Below the pieces are notes generated by a model, which was not told the origin of the DNA, did no database searches, and saw nothing but the letters and a program-made list of their open reading frames with translations. 64,000 nucleotides of DNA, taken from contig NZ_RXNU01000019.1 in the NCBI RefSeq assembly GCF_003966225.1, positions 22,785 to 86,784 on the forward strand. Direction: 5' to 3'. The position numbers and the translations under genes were made by a program. Source of the stretch: Shewanella canadensis. Its GTDB lineage: Bacteria > Pseudomonadota > Gammaproteobacteria > Enterobacterales > Shewanellaceae. Shown here in pieces: positions 24,512-33,857 of this stretch. Position 1 is the stretch's first letter. Every line of letters starts with the position of its first letter.

Positions 24512-25975
24512 TTAAAAACTTCTTTCCCAACCCGCGTATACCGTGCTATCCCAGTCGTTGCCACCGGTCGTCTTATATTGGCTATAGCCCAGAGTGCCAC
24601 CCAGTTTCAAGGTTCCTTGGTAGAAAGGACGGTGATAGCTGGTGTCAAACTGATACATCTGCTCATACTCGCCTGGCGAAACCGGGTTTCCGCCGGGAGA
24701 TGCGACATCGCTACCGTCAATATTGAGCTTTAACCATCTCAGCTTGTTGGTGATGTTCTGACCGCCTCCCAGTTGAGTGATCCCACCGATAACTAAAGTT
24801 CGGGAGTCATTGTCATAGGTGCTGCCCAAGCTCTTACCATAGTAACGATAACCATCTTTGTAGAAGCCATGCTCATACATGCAGTTATATACCTTGTCGC
24901 TAGCTCCACATGAGGCCGTGGTATCTGCATACTCGACAAAGACACGAGTATTGATGTCACTCAACACAAAATCGATACCGCCCATATTGGATGCGTTAAT
25001 GAGTTTGTGCTTTTCAGTATGATAATCTTCATGAGTACGCTCATAGTAGATCCCATACGGGATCCCGAAAGCGGTATCTGACCAACGGAAATCATAGCCA
25101 GCTAACATGTTCTCCTGACCGTTTTCCAGGTCACCTTCGACTCCGCCGCCATTAAATAGTCCATCCCACCAGTCGCCTAAGCTATTACCGTAGCCTTCGC
25201 CGCCCCACTGCATGGTCCATGAAAAGCCGACCTCGAGCTTAGATATTGGACGCAAGGTTCCGCGAGCGCCCCAATGTTTGGCCTCGGGGACATAGCGGTC
25301 ACTCTCCATCTGGCTGAAGCTGGTGGTAAAGGTCCAGGGACCTGCCCAGTTAAGCCATGGTGTTTCGAAAGCCTGGCTGTTATTTCGGCTTAGGGTGATG
25401 CCTGGCATGGGGCGAGCGTTCGTGGTTTGTATTAATCCCGTATCCCAGCCCGGTCCCCAGAATTTTTGTTGTGCACCAGCGCTGACTATCCAGTTGCCTA
25501 GCATGACGGCCGCAAAGCTGTTATCTAATCTTGCGCTGTTACCGTCGATAGGGTCATAGTGGTAACTGGCTGAGACGCGTCCACTGAACCAGTCTTTAGT
25601 GACCTCAGCATTTACAGTCGTTTCCGCCTTGTCGCGGTAGTCCTGGCCAAAACCAATAAAGCGCGCTGTATCTGTGGCCGCTGCGATCTCTACCTTGCTG
25701 TTGAAGCTTTGATGGTCATGTTGGTAGGCGTTCATGACTCTTTCAAATGCCATCGCCTGGTTTTTTGGTAATTGGCTGATATCAGCCTTATCCATATCTT
25801 GCTTTAAACCTGCCCACATCAATGGGTAGGTAGTGATAGGCTGCACGATAACACCGGTATCGGAAAGCAGCTGTATATCAGCCCTTAACGCTAAGTCATC
25901 GGGCTCAACCCACCACGCAGCTTGCACCGAGCTGCAACTTAATAGTAATAATCCAGATAGTATCTTGAATTTCAT
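24512..25975 (-). CDS. Wzi-like capsule assembly outer-membrane protein
   Basis: A beta-barrel of the Wzi/capsule-assembly family. The signal peptide MKFKILSGLLLLSCSSVQA precedes AWWVEPDDLALRADIQLLSDTGVI, the usual Wzi opening. Repeated aromatic strands end in GWERSF with a terminal Phe, as expected for a BamA client. Wzi acts as a lectin that retains polysaccharide at the cell surface. Two starts, 25993 and 25975, both have AAGGGATC upstream because an 18-base stretch is duplicated. The shorter one gives the cleaner signal peptide. It probably serves the EPS locus, but no sigma-54 site is seen before it. Confidence 0.85.
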   Translation of the reverse strand: MKFKILSGLLLLSCSSVQAAWWVEPDDLALRADIQLLSDTGVIVQPITTYPLMWAGLKQDMDKADISQLPKNQAMAFERVMNAYQHDHQSFNSKVEIAAATDTARFIGFGQDYRDKAETTVNAEVTKDWFSGRVSASYHYDPIDGNSARLDNSFAAVMLGNWIVSAGAQQKFWGPGWDTGLIQTTNARPMPGITLSRNNSQAFETPWLNWAGPWTFTTSFSQMESDRYVPEAKHWGARGTLRPISKLEVGFSWTMQWGGEGYGNSLGDWWDGLFNGGGVEGDLENGQENMLAGYDFRWSDTAFGIPYGIYYERTHEDYHTEKHKLINASNMGGIDFVLSDINTRVFVEYADTTASCGASDKVYNCMYEHGFYKDGYRYYGKSLGSTYDNDSRTLVIGGITQLGGGQNITNKLRWLKLNIDGSDVASPGGNPVSPGEYEQMYQFDTSYHRPFYQGTLKLGGTLGYSQYKTTGGNDWDSTVYAGWERSF

Positions 25976-26361
25976 TGCGATCCCTTGTTTCATTGTGATC
26001 CCTTATGTCATTGCCCGGCATCTTAAGTGATTTGAGCGGAGGGTAAAAGAGGCTATGAATAATTTAACCAAGCATCATGGTTTTCATGCTCTGAGATGAA
26101 CAGTTGTAACCGCGGCGTTTTTTTCTTGTTGTTAATGTGAGTTGTTGTTGCTGTATTGAGGTTGTTGTTTGAGGGGAGAGAATGGTTTGCCGAAAAGGAT
26201 AAAACGTATTGATATGTTGAGAGCATAGAACTATGGACAGAATTTTTATTAAAGGGTTGAAAACAAATACAGTTCAACCGAGATTGCTTTAATTACATAG
26301 CCTACTGACTTAATATTCTTAAGTCAGAATAAAATTAGAAAATATGAGTGGAGTAGAGCCG

Positions 26362-27252
26362 ATGTTACGAATAGGCGTAGATCTTGGTGGAACAAAAATA
26401 GAAGTTGTTGCTTTAGATGGTGAAGGGAAAGAGCTTTTTCGTAAACGTATCCCTACTCCAAGAGAATATATTGCCACACTGAATGCCATCGAAAGTTTAG
26501 TAAATGACGCAGAGTCGACATTAGGGCAGAAGGGAAGCGTAGGTGTGGGTATCCCAGGTGTAATTTCACCATTTTCGGGGTTAGTAAAAAATGCCAACTC
26601 GACCTGGATTAATGGTCAGCCACTCGATATCGATCTGGGTGAACGGTTAGGGCGAGAGGTCAGGGTTGCCAACGATGCAAACTGTTTTGCTGTATCCGAA
26701 GCGATAGATGGCTCAGCGGCGGGTAAAGGAGTGGTATTTGGCGTGATCATAGGTACAGGTTGCGGCGCCGGTGTAGCGATTAATGGCAAGGTACATGGTG
26801 GCGGTAATGGCATCGGTGGTGAGTGGGGCCATAACCCACTGCCGTGGATGACGAAGGATGAGTTTAATACGACCTCCTGTTTTTGTGGCAATAAAGACTG
26901 TATCGAGACGTTTATCTCGGGAACCGGGTTCGTGAGAGACTTTAAGGCCGCGGGCGGAAATGCCATCAGTGGCATTGAAATTGCCGCATTAATGGAGAGC
27001 GGCGATAGGCTGGCAAAGGCTGCATTCGAACGATACATGGATAGACTGGCACGCTCATTGGCCCATGTGATTAATATACTCGATCCGGACGTCATCGTAT
27101 TGGGCGGTGGCGTATCTAATATCGACGTTATCTACCCTCTGCTTCCCGATCTGTTGCCCAAATATGTGTTGGGCAGAGAGTGCCGCACGCCTGTAGTAAA
27201 GAATATCTATGGTGGCTCATCGGGCGTTCGTGGCGCCGCCTGGTTGTGGTGA
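26362..27252 (+). CDS. mak: ROK-family sugar kinase, fructokinase (Mak)-like
   Basis: An ATP-dependent cytoplasmic sugar kinase of about 296 residues. It opens with the phosphate-binding LRIGVDLGGTKIEVVAL. The ROK signature includes GVIIGTGCGAGVAINGKVHGG, EWGHNPLPW and the zinc-binding CFCGNKDCIETFISG, and VIVLGGGVSN lies near the end. The start at 26362 is preferred because GGAG lies upstream. An ATG at 26344 is open but lacks a site. Fructokinase (Mak) is the closest family by eye, and N-acetylglucosamine kinase is a possible alternative. The 386 bases before it contain no supported gene. Confidence 0.82.
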   Translation: MLRIGVDLGGTKIEVVALDGEGKELFRKRIPTPREYIATLNAIESLVNDAESTLGQKGSVGVGIPGVISPFSGLVKNANSTWINGQPLDIDLGERLGREVRVANDANCFAVSEAIDGSAAGKGVVFGVIIGTGCGAGVAINGKVHGGGNGIGGEWGHNPLPWMTKDEFNTTSCFCGNKDCIETFISGTGFVRDFKAAGGNAISGIEIAALMESGDRLAKAAFERYMDRLARSLAHVINILDPDVIVLGGGVSNIDVIYPLLPDLLPKYVLGRECRTPVVKNIYGGSSGVRGAAWLW

Positions 27253-27427
27253 ACCCGCAGTCTTTACGATCAGAAGCGTTAGGCGACTTATCGTGACCTA
27301 AATCGTGTCGCTGAGCCAAGGTCGAATTTGGAATCGGCGACAAATAAAGGGCTCAGTAATGATGATAATGGGTCGAATGATTGTGCTAGACTAGCCAGGG
27401 ATAATCTTAAAATGGACTTTGATTGCG

Positions 27428-28183
27428 ATGTTTTGGCTTAAAAAAATAATTTCTCAGCTCTTTATGCCAGTGCCTCTATTGGTGCTATTACTGTTACTTG
27501 CGCTCGTGATATTACGCAACAGGAAGTTGGTTCGTTCAATTCTATCCGTTTCTATTGTGTTACTGGTATTTCTCAGTAGTACGCCGGGCAGTAATCTATT
27601 GAGTTCCCCGCTCGAGAGTCAATATCCGGTAAATAGTCGTCCTATCGCCGATGGCTGTTTGGTTATGGTTCTGGGCAGTGGTCATGATGAGTCGATATCG
27701 GGAACGGCCATTCAGCAGCTTTCATCTACGGCTCTTGCCAGGTTAAGCGAAGGGATGCGACAGTTTAATCTTGGCAGAGACTGTAAATTGGTGTTTAGTG
27801 GTTGGAATGGCAGTACCGGCTTACGTTCTCATGCTGAGGTGATGGCCGCTGCTGCAATTGAACTCGGTATCCCTAAAAACCGTATTATCACCTTCCCGCT
27901 GGCAAAGGACACCATTGAAGAAGCACAATTTATGAAATGGGAAATCGGTAATGTTCCCTTTAGATTAGTGACTTCAGCCAGCCATATGCCCAGATCTATG
28001 TCGACATTTGCAAATATTGGGCTAACGCCACAAGCGGCTCCGACAGATTTTATCACCAGAGAAGGCTATTGGTGGCAATTAGATGCACATAACTTGTGGT
28101 CTTCTCAAAGAGCGATACATGAATATGTTGGCCAGCTTTGGTTTCAGATTAAACATCAAAGTGAGATAGGTCTATCCAATTAA
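27428..28183 (+). CDS. elyC: ElyC/YdcF-like DUF218 envelope protein
   Basis: Two membrane segments occupy residues 5-60, followed by a DUF218 domain. It has VMVLGSGHD, LVFSGWNG, AAAIELGIPKNRI, KDTIEEAQFMK and VTSASHMPRSM, the same order and wording as E. coli ElyC, which affects peptidoglycan assembly and undecaprenyl-phosphate use. The length of about 251 fits. The start is set at the ATG at 27428, since the upstream alternative is a TTG. The next gene follows 13 bases downstream. Confidence 0.82.
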   Translation: MFWLKKIISQLFMPVPLLVLLLLLALVILRNRKLVRSILSVSIVLLVFLSSTPGSNLLSSPLESQYPVNSRPIADGCLVMVLGSGHDESISGTAIQQLSSTALARLSEGMRQFNLGRDCKLVFSGWNGSTGLRSHAEVMAAAAIELGIPKNRIITFPLAKDTIEEAQFMKWEIGNVPFRLVTSASHMPRSMSTFANIGLTPQAAPTDFITREGYWWQLDAHNLWSSQRAIHEYVGQLWFQIKHQSEIGLSN

Positions 28184-28196
28184 AGCACTAAGGTAG

Positions 28197-28898
28197 ATGC
28201 TCATTAATTTAGGAAGAATTTTGGAAATTGAAGTAATACAGATCCGCTCGCTGACTAAGCGAAATGCCTTAACCTTAACTTTTTTGGGGATGTTGGGATT
28301 GTTTCTCGGGTTTGGTATGTTTTTATCCTCTTCCGGGTTATTCGCTCCCGGAATGCTCTGCTTTGCACTCGGCGCGATATCTGCCGTACTGGGAATATCT
28401 AAACTGATCGAACCTGAGGTAAGTGTAGAGCTTAATCAAGAAGGGCTTTTCTACCATCATAGACGGGGTAGCCTGTTTATCGGTTGGGATAATGTTCAGC
28501 GTTTCGATACTCCCAAAGGCGTGGATGGCATAGAGATGATTGAGCTGCCCTTTATCGGAATAAAACTAAAACAGATCAATCCTGTTTTAGACATTATCCC
28601 GGGACGGCTTGCAACCGGGCTGCTTACTGAGCAGAGACCCTTACTCATGTCGGCAGTCACCCTAGATGAGAACCTGGAAGAGTTGGAGTCTTATATGAAC
28701 TCTGAGTTTACCCCCTTAGTTGTAAATGAAGAGCGTTATCGAGGTGTGCTGGCGATGTTTGGTCACCGCTGTGAAATGCTCAGCAAAAATTTAGGCTATC
28801 ATATCTATATTCCTGTCGATTGCTTAGACAGAACATCGGATGAGTTTGTTCGCTTACTACGGGACTATCTATTGCGTGTTCGGCAGGTAGGGGATTAG
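28197..28898 (+). CDS. DUF2982-like membrane protein
   Basis: A 233-residue protein with two close hydrophobic segments near residues 28-72, followed by a soluble domain with PEVSVELNQEGLFYHHRRG and SLFIGWDNVQRF, which resembles a PH-like fold. I recognise it as DUF2982 of Shewanella/Vibrio relatives, with no known function. The ATG at 28197 has AAGG next to it. A TTG at 28221 with AGGAAG upstream is an alternative start. It is probably co-transcribed with the elyC-like gene. Confidence 0.65.
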   Translation: MLINLGRILEIEVIQIRSLTKRNALTLTFLGMLGLFLGFGMFLSSSGLFAPGMLCFALGAISAVLGISKLIEPEVSVELNQEGLFYHHRRGSLFIGWDNVQRFDTPKGVDGIEMIELPFIGIKLKQINPVLDIIPGRLATGLLTEQRPLLMSAVTLDENLEELESYMNSEFTPLVVNEERYRGVLAMFGHRCEMLSKNLGYHIYIPVDCLDRTSDEFVRLLRDYLLRVRQVGD

Positions 28899-29036
28899 AT
28901 TGAGCCGAGTGTTTTGGGTGAATGGTTTAGGAGAATGCTTTGAACATCCTTGTTCGCAGGTTTCTGTTCACAGAAATTTTCTCTGTAAGGCAGAGTAAAT
29001 AACATTCAAGTGTTTGAATCAGAATGAAGAAAGAAG

Positions 29037-29432
29037 TTAGCCCGTTTGCAACTCACCTTCAATCTCTGCCTGTTGTGAGTCAAAGTTGTTGAGTAGTGCA
29101 ATATCTTCTTTGACCCGAATACCGATAAATTGTCCACCTTCGAAGATCTCCATAGATTCGCAAGCCAACTCACCTTCTACAGTGCCTGTACTGGTGATGT
29201 TAAGCTTGCCGCACTTTAGTTTTCCTTTGAAGTGTCCCGCAACTTTTAATTCATCGCAGTTGAGCTCGCCATCCACATAACCTTCTACTTCGATCGTGAT
29301 CTTACCCGTTGAGCTTATCTTACCGAAGACCTCACCACCGATTAACGCCTCTCCGGCGAAATGGCTTTCACCGGATAATTTGGTACCTGGGGCGACAAAG
29401 GTGAGCCCTGATGCTTTCTTTTTTCCGAACAT
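29037..29432 (-). CDS. Bactofilin-type polymer-forming protein
   Basis: A 131-residue protein made almost wholly of short beta-helical turns (FAGEALIGGEVFGKISSTGKITIEVEGYVDGELNCDELKVAGHFKG), the hallmark of bactofilins (DUF583). Bactofilins form nucleotide-free filaments that can recruit cell-wall enzymes. No membrane segment is visible. It is monocistronic, and its partner is unknown. Confidence 0.88.
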   Translation of the reverse strand: MFGKKKASGLTFVAPGTKLSGESHFAGEALIGGEVFGKISSTGKITIEVEGYVDGELNCDELKVAGHFKGKLKCGKLNITSTGTVEGELACESMEIFEGGQFIGIRVKEDIALLNNFDSQQAEIEGELQTG

Positions 29433-29574
29433 ATCTTTTTTCCGAATAAAATTGTCTATCGCAGACTTCGAGATATCCAGATAGTAACCCTAATTTAACA
29501 ATAAAAAAACCACTAATATTTGGCACTTTAATGTCATTATTTTGGCTCTGTTTTTTGTGTTATTTCGCTTAAGA

Positions 29575-30063
29575 TCACAGCTTTTTCCTATCAAATAGGG
29601 TAATTGAATTACTGGGGCAGGGGGCTACACAGGCACCGCAACCGTTGCAGATATCGGTATCTATCTGTGGTTGAGGGGCTTTACCTATAGCGGGGATAAA
29701 ACTGATGGCTCGTGGGTCGCATGCATCTTTACAACTCTGACACCAGATCCCTTGCTGGGCAAGGCAAGTATCATTGATATTGGCTTTGAGTTGCCAGGCT
29801 TGTTCGCTGGTATCACGAAATAATGGTTCGGGGCACACCTCGACACATTTTTGACAAAAGGTGCATTCATCTATAGTGAAGTTAACTTCAGGAAAACCAC
29901 CATCGCCCTTGATCATAATCTTGGTTTCACAGGCCTCAATGCATCTGTCGCAACGGGTGCAGATATCGGTAAATTCGATATCCTGCTTACTCCACGGGGG
30001 CCTGATTACATTTGACTTTCTTCGACTGAAAAGACGTCGACGGCTCTGGTTTACATTACTCAT
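29575..30063 (-). CDS. napF: NapF-like ferredoxin-type protein, stand-alone
   Basis: A 162-residue cytoplasmic iron-sulphur protein with four Cys clusters: CTRCDRCIEAC, CTFCQKCVEVC, CQSCKDACDP and CNGCGACVAPC. The N-terminal SRRRLFSRR and the spacing match NapF, which helps maturation of the periplasmic nitrate reductase. No other nap genes are in the window. It lies 139 bases from galE, with a REP fragment between. Confidence 0.82.
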   Translation of the reverse strand: MSNVNQSRRRLFSRRKSNVIRPPWSKQDIEFTDICTRCDRCIEACETKIMIKGDGGFPEVNFTIDECTFCQKCVEVCPEPLFRDTSEQAWQLKANINDTCLAQQGIWCQSCKDACDPRAISFIPAIGKAPQPQIDTDICNGCGACVAPCPSNSITLFDRKKL

Positions 30064-30110
30064 CTATTTATCTCTTTAAAGAAGGGGCTGGTACATTGAA
30101 TCCTGAAGTG

Positions 30111-30135
30111 TTCGCGGCTAAAGCCGCTCCTACAC
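30111..30135. repeat. Isolated REP-like half unit
   Basis: TTCGCGGCTAAAGCCGCTCC (continuing TACAC) is one hairpin of the family that forms arrays at 6.7, 9.8 and 14.9 kb. It is the last copy seen; none was found from 31 to 64 kb. Confidence 0.75.
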
Positions 30136-30202
30136 GGTGAATGTCAAACGACTGCAATACCAAACCCTTCCTTTTTTTAAACCCGGAACCTAAGCTCTTC
30201 TT

Positions 30203-31216
30203 TTAGTTTGAATACCCATTTGGGTTAGTCGATTGCCATTTCCAGCTACTATTTGCCATATCTTCCAGCGTATGAGTCGCTTGCCAGCCTAATTCAGTTT
30301 TCGCTTTTTGAGGCGCAGCGTAACAGGCGGCGATGTCTCCGGGCCGGCGTTCGACAATTTGATATGGAATCGATTTCCCACAGGCCTTCTCGAAAGCCTT
30401 GATCATATCGAGAACACTATACCCTTTACCCGTTCCTAGGTTATAGGTGACCAAACCTGGTTTTGTATTGAGTTTTTCAAGGGCTCTCAAATGGCCGGTA
30501 GCGAGATCGACAACATGAATATAATCACGTACCCCCGTGCCGTCATGAGTGGGGTAATCTCCACCAAATACACTCAACTTTTCTCTTTTTCCCACGGCGA
30601 CCTGAGCAATGAAGGGCATCAGGTTATTGGGAATATCATTTGGATCTTCGCCGATGCGGCCACTAACATGTGCGCCTACCGGGTTAAAGTAACGTAAGCG
30701 TGCAATATTCCAGCTCGGATCTGAGTGATGGAGGTCATGTAAGATCTGTTCAACCATAAGTTTAGATTGGCCATAAGGGTTCGTTGCGCCCGTAGGGAAA
30801 TCTTCAGTGATAGGCAAACTTGCAGGGTCGCCGTAAACGGTAGCCGATGAGCTGAATACTAAATTCTTGACGCCGTGTTCGGCCATGACTTCACAGAGAA
30901 CCAGAGTGCCGGTGACATTATTTTCATAATATTTCAGTGGCTGGGCGACAGATTCACCAACGGCTTTAAGGCCTGCAAAATGGATGACTGAGTGGATCTG
31001 GTGATCGCTGAATACCTTCTGAAGGAGTGCCTTGTTGAGTACATCTCCCTGATAGAAGGTCACAGACTTTCCGGTGATGCTCTCGACTCTATGCAGCGCT
31101 TCTATACTCGAATTAACGAGGTTATCGACGATGACAACTTTCTGGCCAGCGTTTAAAAGCTCAACCACGGTATGGCTACCAATATATCCCGCACCACCTG
31201 TGACTAATATCGTCAT
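30203..31216 (-). CDS. galE: UDP-glucose 4-epimerase
   Basis: Interconverts UDP-glucose and UDP-galactose in the cytoplasm. The Rossmann motif VTGGAGYIGSHTVVELL opens the protein. The catalytic YGQSK follows SSSATVYG, and RYFNPVGAH and GTGVRDYIHVVDLA are typical of GalE. The length of 337 is standard. The start overlaps the galU stop (TAATG), so the two genes are coupled. It provides sugar nucleotides for surface glycans, possibly including the EPS in this window. Confidence 0.95.
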   Translation of the reverse strand: MTILVTGGAGYIGSHTVVELLNAGQKVVIVDNLVNSSIEALHRVESITGKSVTFYQGDVLNKALLQKVFSDHQIHSVIHFAGLKAVGESVAQPLKYYENNVTGTLVLCEVMAEHGVKNLVFSSSATVYGDPASLPITEDFPTGATNPYGQSKLMVEQILHDLHHSDPSWNIARLRYFNPVGAHVSGRIGEDPNDIPNNLMPFIAQVAVGKREKLSVFGGDYPTHDGTGVRDYIHVVDLATGHLRALEKLNTKPGLVTYNLGTGKGYSVLDMIKAFEKACGKSIPYQIVERRPGDIAACYAAPQKAKTELGWQATHTLEDMANSSWKWQSTNPNGYSN

Positions 31217-32136
31217 TAATTCATATCCTTGTCGAAGTCTTCTACCAGCTTTTTCAGGTAGTTTTTGAAATCAGTTCCAATCTCTTTATGACGCAGGGCA
31301 TGCTCGACGCTGGCCTGCATATAACCTTGCTTATTACCACAGTCGTGGCTTTTTCCTTTCATGTAATAGGCATTAACCGTCTTTTTCTCCATCATCATGG
31401 CGATGGCATCGGTTAACTGTATCTCATCGCCGGCTCCGGCGGGCGTCTTAGCCAAGAGTGACCAAATATCAGCGGGTAATATGTAACGGCCCACAACGGA
31501 AAGGTTTGATGGTGCCTCATCTATACTGGGTTTTTCTACAAGCTGAACCAAAGGCTTAGACTCTCCGGGTTGAAGTTCTAGCCCGTTAACATCAGCGATA
31601 CCATATTGGTTAACCTGATCTTCCGGTACGCCTTCCACCATAATCTGTCCGGTGTCAGTTTGTTCAAATAGCTTGACCATCTCTGCCAGATTATCTTTAT
31701 TGAGGTTGCAACTGGCTTCATCGACGATGACATCCGGCAGTAACACAGCAAATGGAGCGTCGCCTACGACGGACTTGGCACATAAAATGGCGTGTCCTAA
31801 GCCTTTAGCCTGAGATTGACGCACGCTGATAACCGTAACCCCTTTGGGGCAAATGGATTGAACCTCAGAGAGTAGCTGACGTTTAACACGCCTCTCTAGC
31901 TGAGCTTCCAGTTCGAAACTCGTGTCGAAATGGTTTTCAATGGGGTTTTTACTGGCATGGGTAACTAATACTATCTCATTGATACCGGCCGCAATGGCTT
32001 CATTAACAACATATTGTATCAAGGGTTTATCGACGACTGGCAGCATCTCTTTTGGAATAGCTTTAGTGGCCGGAAGCATCCTTGTTCCCAGTCCCGCGAC
32101 GGGGATAACGGCTTTACGAATTCTATGTGGTTTCAT
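31216..32136 (-). CDS. galU: UTP-glucose-1-phosphate uridylyltransferase
   Basis: Makes UDP-glucose from UTP and glucose-1-phosphate. KAVIPVAGLGTRMLPATKAIPKEMLPVVDKP is the intact nucleotidyltransferase loop, followed by AVLLPDVIVD and DCGNKQGYM. The start at 32136 is chosen because AAGGGAAAG lies just before the ATG; a further ATG at 32154 is in frame. The length of 306 is close to E. coli GalU. First gene of a galU-galE pair. Confidence 0.94.
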   Translation of the reverse strand: MKPHRIRKAVIPVAGLGTRMLPATKAIPKEMLPVVDKPLIQYVVNEAIAAGINEIVLVTHASKNPIENHFDTSFELEAQLERRVKRQLLSEVQSICPKGVTVISVRQSQAKGLGHAILCAKSVVGDAPFAVLLPDVIVDEASCNLNKDNLAEMVKLFEQTDTGQIMVEGVPEDQVNQYGIADVNGLELQPGESKPLVQLVEKPSIDEAPSNLSVVGRYILPADIWSLLAKTPAGAGDEIQLTDAIAMMMEKKTVNAYYMKGKSHDCGNKQGYMQASVEHALRHKEIGTDFKNYLKKLVEDFDKDMN

Positions 32137-32310
32137 TCTTTCCCTTTCATACACTTAAAGCTCAATAGACATATTTTAATAAATTGACACGGAAAAGCCA
32201 TGTTAATAGTGAACTTAGTCAAAAAATGAATATTCGGCCAGTTTTTGTCAATAAATGGTGACGAGGTAATCCATTGTTTTTAAAGTGCTTACCAGATTGC
32301 GAAAATGAGT

Positions 32311-32328
32311 TGTAAGCAATTTGTTACG
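32311..32328. promoter_or_regulatory. TyrR-box candidate before phhA
   Basis: TGTAAGCAATTTGTTACG fits the TyrR box TGTAAA-N6-TTTACA at nine of twelve half-site positions, with correct spacing. It lies about 105 bases before phhA, and the tyrR gene follows at 33858. Confidence 0.6.
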
Positions 32329-32431
32329 CATGAGGGGGTTGGAAGACCAGAAAATAAACTGTGATGGAGTTAACAAAAACCTCGGTTTGGTCAACTATGA
32401 ATATGGGATCCATAAATGATTACAACCTACT

Positions 32432-33229
32432 ATGAGTAAAATAACTGAGTATGTGGCCCGGCAGCCTGATGCAAACGGTCACATTCATTATCCACAAGAA
32501 GAGCATGATATTTGGCGAGAGTTGTATTTAAGGCAAGTGGGTAATTTGTCTCAATATGCATGTCCTGAATACCGTCAGGGGTTGAAAGATCTGGGTTTAT
32601 CGGGTGAAAAGATCCCGCAGTTGACTGAAATTGATAAGGTGCTCTTAGAGACCAGTGGCTGGAAAACGTCCGCCGTGCCGGCACTGATCTCTTTCGAGCG
32701 TTTCTTTGAGCTGCTGGCTAATAGGGAGTTCCCCGTTGCTACCTTCATACGCAGCAAAGAGGAGTTCGATTATTTGAGAGAGCCCGATATATTTCATGAA
32801 GTATTTGGTCATTGCCCCTTGCTCACCAATGCCTCTTTTGCGAGGTTTTCCCATGCCTATGGGAAACTGGGATTGGCGGCCAGTAAAGAGGATCGAGTTT
32901 ATCTGGCCAGGTTGTATTGGTTTACCGTAGAGTTTGGCTTACTTCAAGCCAAAGATAGCTCACTTCTGATCTACGGTGGAGGCATTTTAAGCTCACCCGG
33001 CGAGACGCAATATGCGATGGGTGATAAGCCGCTGGTTAAGCCGTTTAATCTAGTGGATGTGCTGAGGACGCCTTATCGTATCGATATTATGCAGCCTGTC
33101 TATTACGCCATAGAGAGCATAGCGTTCCTTGATGAAATCGTTAATATGGATATCATGGCTGGCGTGCGTGAGGCTAAGAAACTCGGTTTATTTGAACCGC
33201 TTTTTGAACCTAAGTCTAAAGCGGGTTAA
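32432..33229 (+). CDS. phhA: Phenylalanine 4-hydroxylase
   Basis: Converts phenylalanine to tyrosine using tetrahydropterin and oxygen. The iron site is FHEVFGHCPLLTN (His122, His127) with Glu167 in TVEFGLL. PDIFHEVFGH and YGGGILSSPGETQYA are typical of bacterial PhhA. The length of 265 is normal, with no regulatory ACT domain. phhB follows after 68 bases and would recycle the pterin. Confidence 0.95.
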   Translation: MSKITEYVARQPDANGHIHYPQEEHDIWRELYLRQVGNLSQYACPEYRQGLKDLGLSGEKIPQLTEIDKVLLETSGWKTSAVPALISFERFFELLANREFPVATFIRSKEEFDYLREPDIFHEVFGHCPLLTNASFARFSHAYGKLGLAASKEDRVYLARLYWFTVEFGLLQAKDSSLLIYGGGILSSPGETQYAMGDKPLVKPFNLVDVLRTPYRIDIMQPVYYAIESIAFLDEIVNMDIMAGVREAKKLGLFEPLFEPKSKAG

Positions 33230-33297
33230 TGCTCGAAATAATAATGCAAAAATAACATCAATAACAATAACTAAATCAAGATGGCAAAGGAATCCAG

Positions 33298-33630
33298 ATG
33301 ACAAAATTAGCCGATATGAAGTGTGAAGCCTGCCAGGCAGATGCTCCTCAAGTGACTGACAGTGAACTCGCGGAACTGATCCGTATGATCCCGGATTGGG
33401 GAGTTGAAGTGCGTGATGGAATTATGCAGCTGGAACGGGTATATAAGTTTAAAAATTTCAAGTTGGCGATGGAGTTTACCAATAAACTTGCCGATCTCGC
33501 TGAAGCCGATTTTCACCACCCGGGGATCTTAACCGAGTGGGGCAAAGTCACTGTGACCTGGTGGTCTCATTCTGTTAAAGGACTTCACCGTAACGATTTC
33601 ATTATGGCGGCCAAGACCGACCAGTTATAA
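33298..33630 (+). CDS. phhB: Pterin-4a-carbinolamine dehydratase
   Basis: Recycles the pterin cofactor of PhhA. This small protein of 110 residues has YKFKNFKLAMEFTNKLADLAEADFHHPGILTEWGKVTVTWWSHS, with the catalytic His-His pair and the later His. Co-transcription with phhA is likely, and a hairpin terminator follows. Confidence 0.94.
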   Translation: MTKLADMKCEACQADAPQVTDSELAELIRMIPDWGVEVRDGIMQLERVYKFKNFKLAMEFTNKLADLAEADFHHPGILTEWGKVTVTWWSHSVKGLHRNDFIMAAKTDQL

Positions 33631-33654
33631 AGTTAAAGCTTAAATCTTGATTAT

Positions 33655-33690
33655 CAGCAGGTTAACTCTAATAAACCTGCTGTTAATTTC
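33655..33690 (+). terminator. Hairpin after phhAB
   Basis: CAGCAGGTT and AACCTGCTG form a 9-base stem with a 10-base loop, followed by a moderately T-rich TTAATTTC. It probably ends the phhAB transcript. Confidence 0.55.
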
Positions 33691-33857
33691 AACTAACCCC
33701 CATTCTGCTGTAAACAAGACTTGCCACAATAATCATAACCTTCTAGGGTATAAGCGCCTGAGTTGCTGTCTTTCTCTTTGCCGTATTCACTCTTCGCATT
33801 GAAAATTTTGCACCAAGGGATAAAAACAATACTCTTAATAAAGGGAAATATTACAGT

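Noticed and set aside
26053..26277. Open frame of 74 codons between the Wzi-like and Mak genes
   Set aside because: Low-complexity Asn/Thr-rich composition and no ribosome site.
28967..28992. Terminator TTTCTG-TTCA-CAGAAATTTTC after the DUF2982-like gene
   Set aside because: The stem is only six AT-rich bases; too weak to list.
33708..33727. TGTAAACAAGACTTGCCA as a TyrR box for tyrR autoregulation
   Set aside because: Only the left half fits; the right half is too weak to claim.
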